Assembly: GCA_022567295.1 (NCBI GenBank)
Contig: JADFHE010000005.1
Span: forward strand, 1-64,000
DNA length: 64,000 nucleotides
Direction of reading: 5' to 3'
Source: Pseudomonadota bacterium
GTDB taxonomy: Bacteria; Pseudomonadota; Gammaproteobacteria; Steroidobacterales; Woeseiaceae
Shown: positions 11,175 through 20,149 of the stretch, piece by piece
Numbering within the stretch: the stretch's first letter is position 1
Layout: each line of letters begins with the position of its first letter
The notes under the pieces: model-generated
The model's input: the letters and a program-made list of their open reading frames with translations, nothing else
The model's database searches: none
Told to the model about the DNA's origin: nothing
Made by a program: the position numbers and the translations under genes

Positions 11175-12767
11175 ATGAAAAGAAGTTTGTTGGTGCTGCT
11201 CAGTATCTGTATTGCCGCTTGCGCAGCCTCGCCGGCATCGACAACGAAAACGTCTGGCCTGACATTCGTGCATTTGAACGACACCTATCGAATCGGTGCC
11301 GTAGAGGATGGTAAGGCAGGCGGTTTCAGCCGTGTTGTTACAGTAGTCAGGGACCTGCAGGCGAAGGGCAGGGAGGTGCGCATACTTCACGGCGGTGATT
11401 TTCTCTACCCGTCTCTCGAAAGTCAGCTGTGGAACGGCCTGCAAATGGTTGACGCGTTCAATTTCATGGACTCCGTGGCTCCGATGTATGTGGTTGCGGG
11501 GAATCACGAATTCGATCGACGGACGCCAGAGCACTTAATCAATGCAGTCAGGGAATCTCAGTTCGACTGGCTGGGTGACAACTATCATTTTAAGACCGGC
11601 GATACGGCGGTCGATGCGGCTCTCCAAAGTTCATTTACGATTGCGTATGGCGACAAGACGATAGGAGTTTTCTCGCTGACTGCGCATGCAGACCACGGCG
11701 GTAATGACCGCAGCTATGTACCGATCGATAGTGATTACCTGGGCATTGCCGAAAAGATGATTAAGCATTTCGAGTCCATCAATGTTGACGCGATCGTCGG
11801 CCTGACACACATTCGCATGTCGCAGGACGTGGCAATAGCCAGTCTGCGTGCCAGTCATCCAAAATTTGTGTTCATCGCGGGTGGCCATGATCACGAACCG
11901 GAATACAGCCCGTTCAGCGATGACGCCGCTGCAGTAATGAAGGGTGCGTCGAACGCCCGGGTCATATGGACGATTGATCTTGATTTTGATGACGCCGGTC
12001 TGCCCGTTATCACGCCGAAGCGAATCGATCTCAATGAGGACGTCCGCCCTGACCCGAATTACCTGCTACTTGAAAGTAAATGGCGAGGCCGATTGCTAGC
12101 CAAGTTTCCGTTTCTTGAAGCACGCGTGGGTACGACGGCGCTGGCACTCGATGGACGTGAAGCTACTGTTCGAAGCGAGGAGAGTAACTGGGCCAATTTC
12201 ATCGTCGACCAGATGCGCACTGCGTTTGGTGACCCTGCAACTGATCTCGCATTCATCAATGGCGGCACGCTGCGCATCGACGACATGATCGACGGCGATA
12301 TTCTTTTCGAGGATATTGGCAGGACCTTCGGCTTTAGCTCGTTTTTGCGCCACACGACGGTGACGGGTGCCGAGTTCCGGCAAATCATGGAAGCGGGGTA
12401 CCGGGGTTCTGGTGGAACTCAAGGATACTTTCCGCAAATTTCAGGCTTTCGCGTGTGCGTGGATCGCAGCAGGAATGAAGACAGCCGCATTGTCAGCATG
12501 CAAGTGCCGACGGAGAACGGTTGGCACGAAATTGACGCGAACAAGGAGTACAGCCTGGTCGTCCCGGACTTTCTATACCGTGGGGGCGACGGTTACGAAA
12601 TTCCCAAAGATCGCCCGGCATCGCGGCCAGGTTCGGAGCTTAAATACCTCGTGCTCGACGCGATTCTCAATGCACAGGCCGAGGGATTGAAAATAGGCAA
12701 GCCGGTCGATCCGGATAATCCTCGATATCATGAATTACGCGAGGGTAACGAACGCTGCTTCCAATAA
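11175..12767 (+). CDS. Lipoprotein bifunctional metallophosphatase / 5'-nucleotidase (UshA-like)
   Basis: Predicted extracytoplasmic 5'-nucleotidase. ATG 11175 is chosen because it yields a signal peptide with lipobox IAAC (Cys16); the frame runs open upstream with no signal. The metallophosphoesterase domain (about residues 28-290) has HLNDTYR, GGDFLYPS, GNHEFD and GGHDHE. The C-terminal 5'-nucleotidase domain (about 310-500) has SNWANFIVDQMR and FINGGTLR. The first metal motif reads ND-T-Y rather than ND-x-H, as in one sub-branch of the family as I recall. 530 residues. Supplies nucleosides for the transporters encoded nearby. Followed by a strong hairpin terminator. Confidence 0.9.
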   Translation: MKRSLLVLLSICIAACAASPASTTKTSGLTFVHLNDTYRIGAVEDGKAGGFSRVVTVVRDLQAKGREVRILHGGDFLYPSLESQLWNGLQMVDAFNFMDSVAPMYVVAGNHEFDRRTPEHLINAVRESQFDWLGDNYHFKTGDTAVDAALQSSFTIAYGDKTIGVFSLTAHADHGGNDRSYVPIDSDYLGIAEKMIKHFESINVDAIVGLTHIRMSQDVAIASLRASHPKFVFIAGGHDHEPEYSPFSDDAAAVMKGASNARVIWTIDLDFDDAGLPVITPKRIDLNEDVRPDPNYLLLESKWRGRLLAKFPFLEARVGTTALALDGREATVRSEESNWANFIVDQMRTAFGDPATDLAFINGGTLRIDDMIDGDILFEDIGRTFGFSSFLRHTTVTGAEFRQIMEAGYRGSGGTQGYFPQISGFRVCVDRSRNEDSRIVSMQVPTENGWHEIDANKEYSLVVPDFLYRGGDGYEIPKDRPASRPGSELKYLVLDAILNAQAEGLKIGKPVDPDNPRYHELREGNERCFQ

Positions 12768-12772
12768 AAAGA

Positions 12773-12806
12773 GCGGCCCCTTTTTGCTAACAAGGGCCGC
12801 CCTTTA
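12773..12806. terminator. Bidirectional rho-independent terminator
   Basis: Stem GCGGCCC (12773-12779) with GGGCCGC (12794-12800). Read on the minus strand the stem is followed by CTC and a run of T, a good intrinsic terminator for the TonB receptor gene; read on plus it is followed by CCTTTAG, a weaker U-tract for the nucleotidase gene. It sits exactly between the two convergent stops. Confidence 0.85.
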
Positions 12807-12830
12807 GTCTAGCTAGGAACTTACGTTTCT

Positions 12831-15800
12831 TTACTGACCGAATCCGATATCCAAACCGATACGGATCTCCCAAAGGCTTGGGCCAATGTACGTACGCTCA
12901 AGTGAACGATCGCTGAATCTCGTATAGACAAATTGACCAGTTCCATTGACGGAAGCAGTGATAATTTGCGGTGAGAAGAACTGTGCATCGGTGCGTTTGC
13001 CCCAGTCGTCGTTCAGCAGATTACCCAGGTTCCTGACTTTGAAGTACAGGTTGCCACGCATCATCTCACCCAGCGGGATATCCTGGCGAACACTCAGGTG
13101 AAATACCGTGCTCCAACCCGTATTGAAGTCGTTGCGCTTCGTGAAGCCAGGTGCGAGCCCGTTGGCGGCGACGAAATCGTTGAATGCGGCCTGATCGAAG
13201 GCGAAAATTTCGCTACTAGCGACCGATCCGGTACATGGGTTTATAGCGCCCTGCAGTACAGCGGGCTGGAAGCATACATTAGGATCGGAAGCGCCGGATG
13301 GAATGTATAACAAGTGGCGGCCGAAGAAACCGTCGCCTTCAAATTGCCCCGAGCCACCCATGACGTAGCTCTGCGGCTGGCCTTCGTTTGCATAGCCCTG
13401 TAGCGATATGCGCGTCTCGTTGTCGCCGAAAAATGCGTGCGAGTAGAAGAGATTCAGGGTAAAGCGCTGCGGTGCAACCCAGTTCGAATTGCCAACACCG
13501 GGACTGTTAATGTCCAGCAATGCCGTGTTGTCGAAGTTCGATCCGGCTACTGATGATGTCATTGGAGCGACATCCTCACCCTCTGTCCAGGCGTAGCCAA
13601 ACTGTGCCGAAAGGCCGAAATCGAATTCCTTCTCCAGTACGAACGACAGCATGTCCGAAGTCGGCGAGCCCGATGCATTGGTCAGCATGAAGTTGTCTAC
13701 GCCATTGGTGTAGTCGTAGATCGGACTACCGGCCATGGTCGTACCAACAATGCTTTGCGACAGGTCGACGTAGTAAGCCGGATCATTGCCGCTGGTGTGC
13801 AGGTAGTCGAAGTCCAAAGTCATGTCGCCCCAGGGCACGTTCCAGGTGCCGCCCAGGGCGAATTTCCATTCGCTGGGTTGATCGTAATTCGGATCGATCA
13901 ACACGAGGAAGGAATCGTTGGCATCGGCCGGTGTAATCGCTGCTACGCTATCAACCAGTGACTGCGGCACGTCGAAACCGGGGCGCATGTCACCAGACAG
14001 CGGTGTCGAATCGAGCATGCCCGGAAGGACGGTAAAGCCACCGCTAAAGTTGTTCGCGCGGAACTGCGCGTTGCTCAGTCCATCGTTTGACCAGGCGTTC
14101 GAAATCCAGACGTTCGGATTACCACCGGAATACAGGCCGATACCGCCACGCAGCGTCAGGTCATCGCGAACACCCCATGTAAACCCTAAACGCGGCATGA
14201 CGAGGTCGAGGCCGTCGATATTGGCGTCGTTCCTTAAGCCACCGTTGGCGTCTGCGAAAGCCTGGTTAAACTTCGGGGCGTCGCTGCTTTCGAAAAATTC
14301 GTAACGCAGGCCAGCCACGATGGTCAGGTCCATGCTGTCAATAAAAATTTCATCCTGAATATACAGGCTGTTCAAAACGTTACTGAACACCGCTGCAGCG
14401 TCCGTCGCGATGTTTGTTCCGCCACCACTGCCGTAATAAATACGGCTGGGACGGCCCAGTTCGAACCTGTCGATTCCGGACATTTCGCAGCCGAGTCCGA
14501 GGACGTCGTCGAAGCGGTCCTGTGCCGACAACGCGGCACATGCCGGATCGTTGCCTACAGAGTCATCGAAAAAGTCGTACTCGCCACCGGCCGAGTGCTG
14601 CACGAAGATATTGAAAATCTCGAGGTCCTCTCTGTCGTAACCTGCCGTGATGACGTGATCGCCCAGCAGGTAATTAGCCGACAATTTGAGGTAGTCAACC
14701 TGGGTTCCCAGCTTGTTCGCCTGACGCGAGTCATCCGCGCCGAGGTAAACCGTATCCCTGTCGAGGTTGATTTGCATGTCGGCAAAGTCTTTAGGTCCGA
14801 CCGTTACCTGCGAGTCGTTCATTTCGCTGGTGCTCAAAAAAATCTCGGTGGAGAATGCGTCAGTCCATTGCGACGATAGCTTGCCTGTGAAGGTCTCGGA
14901 TTCGGCTCCTTTCGTGTAATAGTGGTTGGCGAATTCGAATTCATCGTCATCGCCATCCGAATCCCGGTCCTGGAAACCATCGAAAAAGTTATAGATAAAC
15001 GCCGCGTTATGGCTGTCGTTGATATTCCAGTCCAGACGAACCATGTACTTCTCGCCTTCCTGCTTGCCGTCGCCTGGCTGGCCACCGGGATCGTAGTTGT
15101 AAATGTTATTCGATATGGCAACGATACGATCGTAATCGGTCTGGCTCAGCCAGTCGCGCTCTTCGCCGCTACCCGAACTCGCATAGCCCTTGGCCAGAAA
15201 CCGCGGCACATCAAATTCTTCATAGGCGGCAAATACGAACAGCTTGTCTTTGATGATCGGACCGCCGATATCGAAACCGAAAGTCGTCTTGTCGTACGAG
15301 GGTCGCGAAAAGTCAGCCGTATTTCCGGCAACCGTGTCGCCGCGCAAATCCTGATTAGAGAACTCGTAAAAGCCCTTGCCTTGCCACTCATTGGTGCCCG
15401 ATTTGGTTACTGCATTGATAATGCAGGCAGAGAAACCGCCATAAGTGACATCAAACGGCGCCAGTTCAACCGAGACCTGCTCGATGGCGTCGTAAGGGAA
15501 GGGCATGCCAACAGCGGTGGCGTAGCCGTTCTCATTCAGGCCAAAGCGGTCCGCCTGGCTGACACCGTCAAGCGTCGTTGCATTGAAGCGGGGATGTTTG
15601 CCGCCGCAGTTAATACCGATGCCGTCTTCGTCGACGTCAATCATCAAACGGGGGTCGATGCCGTAGACGTCCGCAATGTCGCGGCCAAATGACACAGAGT
15701 TCTGGAGATCGGCAAGATTAAATGTTGCCGATGGTCCCGCCGCAACCTCTACCAATTCGCCTCTTCGCCCAATTGCGATGATCTCTTCCATCGCTGCACC

Positions 15801-16139
15801 GGTCATATTGATGGTCAGGTTGTAAATATCGCCAACATTGATTGAAGCAACCCGAATGGTCTCAGAGTTGTTAACCGTTACGCGGTAGGGCCCACCCGGT
15901 AACAGCCGCGTAGCCAGAAACACGCCGGAATTGTTCGTGGAGTACGAACGATCCACGCCACTGCGCGTGTCTTCTACGACGACAGATGCACCGGCCATCA
16001 CGTTGCCGCTTGAATCCAGAACTTTGCCGCGAATCGACGATGTCGTTTCTTGTGCGTTTCCTGCAACAGGTACGGCGAGCATCACGATGGCCGCAAAAGC
16101 CACCAGCACCGATCCTGTGAATCGAGATTTGTTGTCCAT
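12831..16139 (-). CDS. Large TonB-dependent receptor, Oar-like, with carboxypeptidase-regulatory N-domain
   Basis: Outer-membrane active transporter. The start at 16139 gives a signal peptide ending near VAGNAQ, then a carboxypeptidase-regulatory-like fold (SSIRGKVLDSSGNVMAGASVVV, about residues 30-110), a plug domain (with TLDGVSQADRFG and IEQVSVELAPFDVTYGGF), and a long beta-barrel to residue 1102. The open frame extends 18 codons upstream but that stretch lacks signal features. The Oar-like class lacks a sure substrate. Its position between nucleotidase-type and phosphodiesterase lipoproteins suggests uptake of nucleic-acid-derived oligomers or nucleotides, which is inference. Single-gene transcript bounded by a terminator downstream and a 259-nt gap upstream. 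Confidence 0.9.
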   Translation of the reverse strand: MDNKSRFTGSVLVAFAAIVMLAVPVAGNAQETTSSIRGKVLDSSGNVMAGASVVVEDTRSGVDRSYSTNNSGVFLATRLLPGGPYRVTVNNSETIRVASINVGDIYNLTINMTGAAMEEIIAIGRRGELVEVAAGPSATFNLADLQNSVSFGRDIADVYGIDPRLMIDVDEDGIGINCGGKHPRFNATTLDGVSQADRFGLNENGYATAVGMPFPYDAIEQVSVELAPFDVTYGGFSACIINAVTKSGTNEWQGKGFYEFSNQDLRGDTVAGNTADFSRPSYDKTTFGFDIGGPIIKDKLFVFAAYEEFDVPRFLAKGYASSGSGEERDWLSQTDYDRIVAISNNIYNYDPGGQPGDGKQEGEKYMVRLDWNINDSHNAAFIYNFFDGFQDRDSDGDDDEFEFANHYYTKGAESETFTGKLSSQWTDAFSTEIFLSTSEMNDSQVTVGPKDFADMQINLDRDTVYLGADDSRQANKLGTQVDYLKLSANYLLGDHVITAGYDREDLEIFNIFVQHSAGGEYDFFDDSVGNDPACAALSAQDRFDDVLGLGCEMSGIDRFELGRPSRIYYGSGGGTNIATDAAAVFSNVLNSLYIQDEIFIDSMDLTIVAGLRYEFFESSDAPKFNQAFADANGGLRNDANIDGLDLVMPRLGFTWGVRDDLTLRGGIGLYSGGNPNVWISNAWSNDGLSNAQFRANNFSGGFTVLPGMLDSTPLSGDMRPGFDVPQSLVDSVAAITPADANDSFLVLIDPNYDQPSEWKFALGGTWNVPWGDMTLDFDYLHTSGNDPAYYVDLSQSIVGTTMAGSPIYDYTNGVDNFMLTNASGSPTSDMLSFVLEKEFDFGLSAQFGYAWTEGEDVAPMTSSVAGSNFDNTALLDINSPGVGNSNWVAPQRFTLNLFYSHAFFGDNETRISLQGYANEGQPQSYVMGGSGQFEGDGFFGRHLLYIPSGASDPNVCFQPAVLQGAINPCTGSVASSEIFAFDQAAFNDFVAANGLAPGFTKRNDFNTGWSTVFHLSVRQDIPLGEMMRGNLYFKVRNLGNLLNDDWGKRTDAQFFSPQIITASVNGTGQFVYTRFSDRSLERTYIGPSLWEIRIGLDIGFGQ

Positions 16140-16253
16140 TTTGAATCCCCGCTTTAGGAAAAATGCGAAAGCCTGGATCATCAAGTGTGACAATCGGTTT
16201 TCGCGTGTTGAGTTTCTTTGCCCGAACCCGTTAGAAACAACGCAATACCGGAC

Positions 16254-16283
16254 GTATTATTTTCATTTGTTGCATAAATGTAA
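16254..16283 (-). promoter_or_regulatory. Possible promoter of the TonB receptor gene
   Basis: The 259-nt gap 16140-16398 holds no gene. Its AT-rich core on the minus strand offers TTACAT (16278-16283) and TAATAC (16254-16259) with 18-nt spacing, and a small inverted repeat CATTT/AAATG (16264-16280) inside the spacer that could be an operator. Matches to consensus are modest. Confidence 0.25.
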
Positions 16284-16398
16284 CGCAGCGAAAATGCTTA
16301 CGCAATAAGGGTTTGTGCGCGGAATGACATGCTCCCGCGAGGAACACAGATGCGCTACTCGCCGTACCCGAGAATCAAAATCACGAATAAGTCGCAAG

Positions 16399-17463
16399 TT
16401 ATTGTTTTTCTAATAATTCGATCGTGGCAACCATGGGCCAATGATCCGATACGCCATGACCGGTTTCACTTTGAAACGGTTCGGGCATACCGCTATCGCT
16501 ATTTTGCGGCGCGTAGTGGTTGGCGATCTGCACCGAATCCCCGCGAATATGCGCTGTTGTTTTCGCGCCACGCGCGGCCGCGAAAAAGATCGTATCGAGA
16601 AAAGACCAGGTCGAGTCGCCGTGATAAAAGTAACTGCCCCTGCAGTCGCCGCAGCCAATATCGTGGGCAAGGTTCCAGTGCGGACGGGCGTACTGCTCGA
16701 GCAGTCCCTCGGGGCTGTCCTCTGTGCTGGTTGTATTGAAATCGCCGGCCGCGAACGCGTGCTGGTCGGCGGGCAGAGCGCCGAGCAGCGCGGCGAGGTG
16801 CTGGTACGCCGCGATTCGCATCAATGTTGGATGAAAGGGCGCAGGGAAATGCACGCTGAATCCGGTGAGAAGCGAACCGTCCGGCAAAGTGAATGTCGCC
16901 TGCAACACGCCGCGAGTGTCGCCTTGTCGCTCAGGGAACTCGGGCAGACTGAGAGGGTGCAAGACGGGATCGGCAGCGAGCGGCAACTTCGAGAGGAATG
17001 CTACGTCGATGCCCCGAACGTCGGCCCCTTCAACGAGTATCGCTGGCCGATAACCGAGGTCGGCCAGTTTTTCGGTGCGCAAGCGGTTGAGGATCGACGC
17101 ATTTTCGACCTCCTGAAAGGCGATGATATCGGCCCCAGCTCCGTCGTTGACTTGTCGAATGGTCGCGGCCAGTGCGTTGAGCTTGAGATTTATGGTCTCG
17201 TCGTTCCAATCGAGATTCAGGCACTCGTTGCGCCAGCTGTCGACGTCGATTTCCTCACACGCCGCGATATGGGATGCATCCTGCTTCGCTGAAATTGGCA
17301 GGTATGCTTTATCGTCTTTGCCGGGGTCGTCAATATTGTCGAACAGATTTTGCACATTAAAGGACATGATCGTGACGGATAGAACTTCCGGCCGCTCGTG
17401 CGCGCAGGCAGAAAGTCCAAAAATCAGAAACAGTGATGCCAAACGCAAGTTGCAGCACGTCAT
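16399..17463 (-). CDS. Lipoprotein endonuclease/exonuclease/phosphatase-family enzyme
   Basis: Mg-dependent phosphodiesterase or nuclease fold, predicted to be membrane-anchored outside the cytoplasm. The signal ends in lipobox LSAC (Cys20), with Ala at +2. Active-site blocks of the EEP family are visible: MSFNVQNLFDN, the metal glutamate in IIAFQEVEN, GDFNTT near the middle, and SDHWPMVATI at the C-terminus. 354 residues. It overlaps the upstream lipoprotein gene by ATGA, so they are co-translated. Neighbouring nucleotidases and the TonB receptor make extracellular nucleic-acid breakdown a reasonable role; other EEP substrates (lipids, sugar phosphates) are not excluded. Confidence 0.87.
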   Translation of the reverse strand: MTCCNLRLASLFLIFGLSACAHERPEVLSVTIMSFNVQNLFDNIDDPGKDDKAYLPISAKQDASHIAACEEIDVDSWRNECLNLDWNDETINLKLNALAATIRQVNDGAGADIIAFQEVENASILNRLRTEKLADLGYRPAILVEGADVRGIDVAFLSKLPLAADPVLHPLSLPEFPERQGDTRGVLQATFTLPDGSLLTGFSVHFPAPFHPTLMRIAAYQHLAALLGALPADQHAFAAGDFNTTSTEDSPEGLLEQYARPHWNLAHDIGCGDCRGSYFYHGDSTWSFLDTIFFAAARGAKTTAHIRGDSVQIANHYAPQNSDSGMPEPFQSETGHGVSDHWPMVATIELLEKQ

Positions 17464-18368
17464 GGTTCTGTCACTCCCAGCAGATCGATGTGTAACAACC
17501 GCGAATGCTTGTTCTCGCCGGTTACGAATACCGTTCTTTGGTCGTCGCCGAATGCGATTGCCTCGGCGTTCTTGAAGCCGCCCAGGCTGATTCGAACCGG
17601 CCTCGTATTTAGCGCGTCGAACCAGTCCTGCCCAGGCTGCCTCTCATAATAGTAAATGGCGCGATACGTCAGGATGACGGCCGCGAGATTATCCTGAGAA
17701 ATATCCATGCCGACCGGCTGCCAGTGCCAGTCCTTCGTTTTTGGCGCGTACTCAATATCCTGGCGTGACGGTCGCGGCAAACTGTTTATCGCGCCCAGCC
17801 AGGTGGCGGTCACTTTTTGGTCCGAGTCCGTCTGCAACGGAACTTCGTACAACAGCGGAGGAATGTCGCGCTTGGACAGAATCAATGCCCGTTGGTTGGC
17901 GCTGTCGACGGCAGCTGCTTCCGCGTCGCGCGGTCCGTCAGGATATTCATAGTCGACCTGCCAGTCGATCTTCGCCTTTCCCTTTTTCTCAGGTCTTGGT
18001 TCCTCAACAAAATACAATGTGCGTTGCCTGTGTCTTGCGTCGTTATCGCCAATGTCAGCGATCATCAGGTAAGGCTTGTCGTCGAGCTCGAAGGAGGCAA
18101 GGTCCTCCCAGTCCATATTCCGGGATTTCTTCAGGTCCGTTTCGCCGAGTCGCTTGCCCGCGTGGTCAATAGCGTGAACGATCTCCTTCGCGCCGTTGTC
18201 GTTGATAATCCAAAGGAGGCCGGGCTGTCGCTGCGATCGAGCGAGACCGCTGGCTTCGCGAATTTTTGGGTCCTCCAGGCGCCCCGCCACGTCTGGCGTC
18301 CACGGCTCCTGTTGCTCCGCAGCGGTACACGCGGCGATTGAAATTAGCACAAGAAACCAGATTCGCAT
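17460..18368 (-). CDS. Predicted lipoprotein with beta-propeller-like repeats, function unknown
   Basis: I do not recognise a characterised homologue. The 302-residue product has a signal with lipobox IAAC (Cys14), Thr at +2. The body contains repeated short beta-strand patterns such as GLLWIINDNG, MDWEDLASFE, YLMIADIGDND, AAAVDSANQRALILS and NAEAIAFGDDQRTVFVTGE. These resemble phytase-like or SdiA-regulated beta-propeller proteins, a tentative fold call. It is translationally coupled (ATGA) to the EEP lipoprotein and divergent from deoD across a 96-nt gap. Role in nucleotide scavenging is inferred from position only. Confidence 0.7.
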   Translation of the reverse strand: MRIWFLVLISIAACTAAEQQEPWTPDVAGRLEDPKIREASGLARSQRQPGLLWIINDNGAKEIVHAIDHAGKRLGETDLKKSRNMDWEDLASFELDDKPYLMIADIGDNDARHRQRTLYFVEEPRPEKKGKAKIDWQVDYEYPDGPRDAEAAAVDSANQRALILSKRDIPPLLYEVPLQTDSDQKVTATWLGAINSLPRPSRQDIEYAPKTKDWHWQPVGMDISQDNLAAVILTYRAIYYYERQPGQDWFDALNTRPVRISLGGFKNAEAIAFGDDQRTVFVTGENKHSRLLHIDLLGVTEP

Positions 18369-18464
18369 TTCGCCTCGTTAAACAATGGTTCGACAGGGGT
18401 CCGATGATGGTAGTCGTCCAGGGTATGAGCGGCAAGCGTCACTGGATCGTGGTAAAAGATAAGT

Positions 18465-19178
18465 ATGGCGACCAAACATATGAATGCCGCTTCGGGCGAC
18501 TTTGCCGACACGGTGCTGATGCCCGGTGATCCATTGCGAGCCCAATACATTTCCGACACTTATCTCGATAAGGCTCGTCGCGTTACGGACGTACGTAACA
18601 TGTGGGGATTCACGGGTGAATACAAGAGTCACCCTGTCTCCGTTATGGCGCACGGCATGGGCATTCCGTCGGCGTCCATCTATTGCACCGAGCTGATAAC
18701 GGAGTACGGCGTAAAGCGCATCATCCGGGTTGGCAGTTGTGGCACATCGCATCCGGATGTGAAGTTGCGCGACATCATTATTGTGATGGGTGCGTCCACC
18801 GACTCGAACTGCAATCGCATGCGATTTGGTGGATACGATATGGCGGCACTGGCGAGTTTCGACTTGGTTGAGAAAGCAGTCGCGGCGGCCAAGAGCCAGG
18901 ATGTGCGTTATCACGTTGGCAATATTTTCTCAGCGGACCTCTTCTATACACCGGATCCCGCCATGTTCGAAATCATGGCGAAATACAATATTTATGGTGT
19001 GGAAATGGAAGCCGCTGGAATTTTTCCCATCGCGGCGGAAAACGATGCGGAGGCGTTGGCTATTTGCACCGTGAGCGACGATCTCGTATCGGGCGCCGCG
19101 CTGACGTCGGATGAAAGAGCTACCTCGTTCGACGACATGATTCTCGTGGCACTCGAAACCGTGGTTGCAAAGGGTTAG
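18465..19178 (+). CDS. deoD: Purine-nucleoside phosphorylase, DeoD type
   Basis: Phosphorolysis of purine (deoxy)nucleosides to base and (deoxy)ribose-1-phosphate. The 237-residue protein follows the hexameric DeoD pattern: [11 protein letters not shown] near the N-terminus, IIRVGSCG, the nucleoside-binding VEMEAAGI, and the catalytic aspartate region TVSDDLVSG. Start ATG 18465 gives the standard N-terminus ([14 protein letters not shown]). deoC begins 4 nt after the stop, so the pair is one transcript. Released purines would feed guanine deaminase and xanthine dehydrogenase encoded further right. Confidence 0.97.
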   Translation: MATKHMNAASGDFADTVLMPGDPLRAQYISDTYLDKARRVTDVRNMWGFTGEYKSHPVSVMAHGMGIPSASIYCTELITEYGVKRIIRVGSCGTSHPDVKLRDIIIVMGASTDSNCNRMRFGGYDMAALASFDLVEKAVAAAKSQDVRYHVGNIFSADLFYTPDPAMFEIMAKYNIYGVEMEAAGIFPIAAENDAEALAICTVSDDLVSGAALTSDERATSFDDMILVALETVVAKG

Positions 19179-19182
19179 TCGG

Positions 19183-20109
19183 ATGGCGTTGAAGGCAGTA
19201 AGGACGTCCGCTCGATTTCCGGATCTCAGCCGGGTGCCGGCTGTAGACGAGGTCGGTGTCAATGAACGCGTTGCACGGTTTCAAAGTCGCAGCATCAAGA
19301 AGGCCTCCAAGGTTGAGGCGCTAAAACTTGTTCTCAGCATGATCGACCTGACCACATTGGAAGGTCAGGATACGCCGGGCAAAGTACACCAGCTTTGTCA
19401 GAAAGCGATTCATCTGCACGACGCAATGCCCGGGCTGCCACACGTCGCCGCCGTTTGTGTTTATCCGACGATGGTGAGTGTTGCCAAGGAGGCGCTGGCG
19501 GGCCACGATATCAATATCGCATCGGTCGCTACAGCGTTCCCGAGCGGCATGTCGAGCCTAAGCGTAAAACTCGATGACACACGCATGGCTGTCGCGGCCG
19601 GTGCGACCGAGATCGATATGGTGATATCGCGTGGCGCGTTTCTGGCCGGCGATCTTAGTTATGTGTTTGATGAAATCATGGCGGTTAAGGAGGCTTGTGG
19701 TGACGCGCATCTGAAAGTCATTCTGGAAACGGGTGAACTCGGGACGCTCGATCGCGTACGCAAGGCCAGCGTGCTGGCAATGCACGCCGGCGCCGATTTC
19801 ATCAAGACTTCGACGGGCAAAATTGAACCTGCCGCAACCATGCAAGTAACGCTGGTAATGCTGCAGGCGATTAGTGACTTTTATCGCCATACGGGCAAAA
19901 TGATCGGCATGAAACCAGCGGGAGGCATATCGACAGCGAAACTGGCCGTGCACTATCTGGTCATGCTGCGCGAAACGCTCGGCAACGCCTGGATGACGCC
20001 CGAGTGGTTTCGCTTTGGTGCCAGCTCGCTGGCGAACGACGTACTCATGCAATTGATGAAACAATCGACGGGTGTTTATCAGTCGGCCGATTACTTTTCG
20101 AAGGATTAA
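19183..20109 (+). CDS. deoC: Deoxyribose-phosphate aldolase
   Basis: Cleaves 2-deoxyribose-5-phosphate to acetaldehyde and glyceraldehyde-3-phosphate. I start at ATG 19183; an in-frame TTG at 19165 would overlap deoD. Catalytic residues are visible: Asp145 in ATEIDMV, Schiff-base Lys208 in FIKTSTGK, and Lys244 in MKPAGGIS. At 308 residues it resembles the longer eukaryote-type enzyme rather than the 259-residue E. coli form. It is followed by an aldehyde dehydrogenase that can oxidise the acetaldehyde. A repeat fragment lies 1 nt after its stop. Confidence 0.96.
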   Translation: MALKAVRTSARFPDLSRVPAVDEVGVNERVARFQSRSIKKASKVEALKLVLSMIDLTTLEGQDTPGKVHQLCQKAIHLHDAMPGLPHVAAVCVYPTMVSVAKEALAGHDINIASVATAFPSGMSSLSVKLDDTRMAVAAGATEIDMVISRGAFLAGDLSYVFDEIMAVKEACGDAHLKVILETGELGTLDRVRKASVLAMHAGADFIKTSTGKIEPAATMQVTLVMLQAISDFYRHTGKMIGMKPAGGISTAKLAVHYLVMLRETLGNAWMTPEWFRFGASSLANDVLMQLMKQSTGVYQSADYFSKD

Positions 20110-20110
20110 T

Positions 20111-20135
20111 CGCGCGCAAGGCGCGCTCCTACAGG
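20111..20135. repeat. Half-copy of the REP-like repeat
   Basis: Matches 24 of 25 bases of the right half of the element at 3405-3429. It contains GCGCGC-AAG-GCGCGC, a 6-bp stem with 3-nt loop, and ends in the shared CTCCTACAGG. It lies between the deoC stop and the aldehyde dehydrogenase start, contributing the bases just upstream of the ribosome site. Confidence 0.75.
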
Positions 20136-20149
20136 ACAGGTTGAGAACA

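Noticed and set aside
11109-11534. N-terminal extension of the e(P4)-type phosphatase on the minus strand
   Set aside because: It would overlap the divergent nucleotidase gene and place the lipoprotein signal in the middle of the protein.
14922-15692. Plus-strand open frame (256 codons) inside the TonB receptor gene
   Set aside because: Antisense to the barrel-coding region, no ribosome site or recognisable domain.
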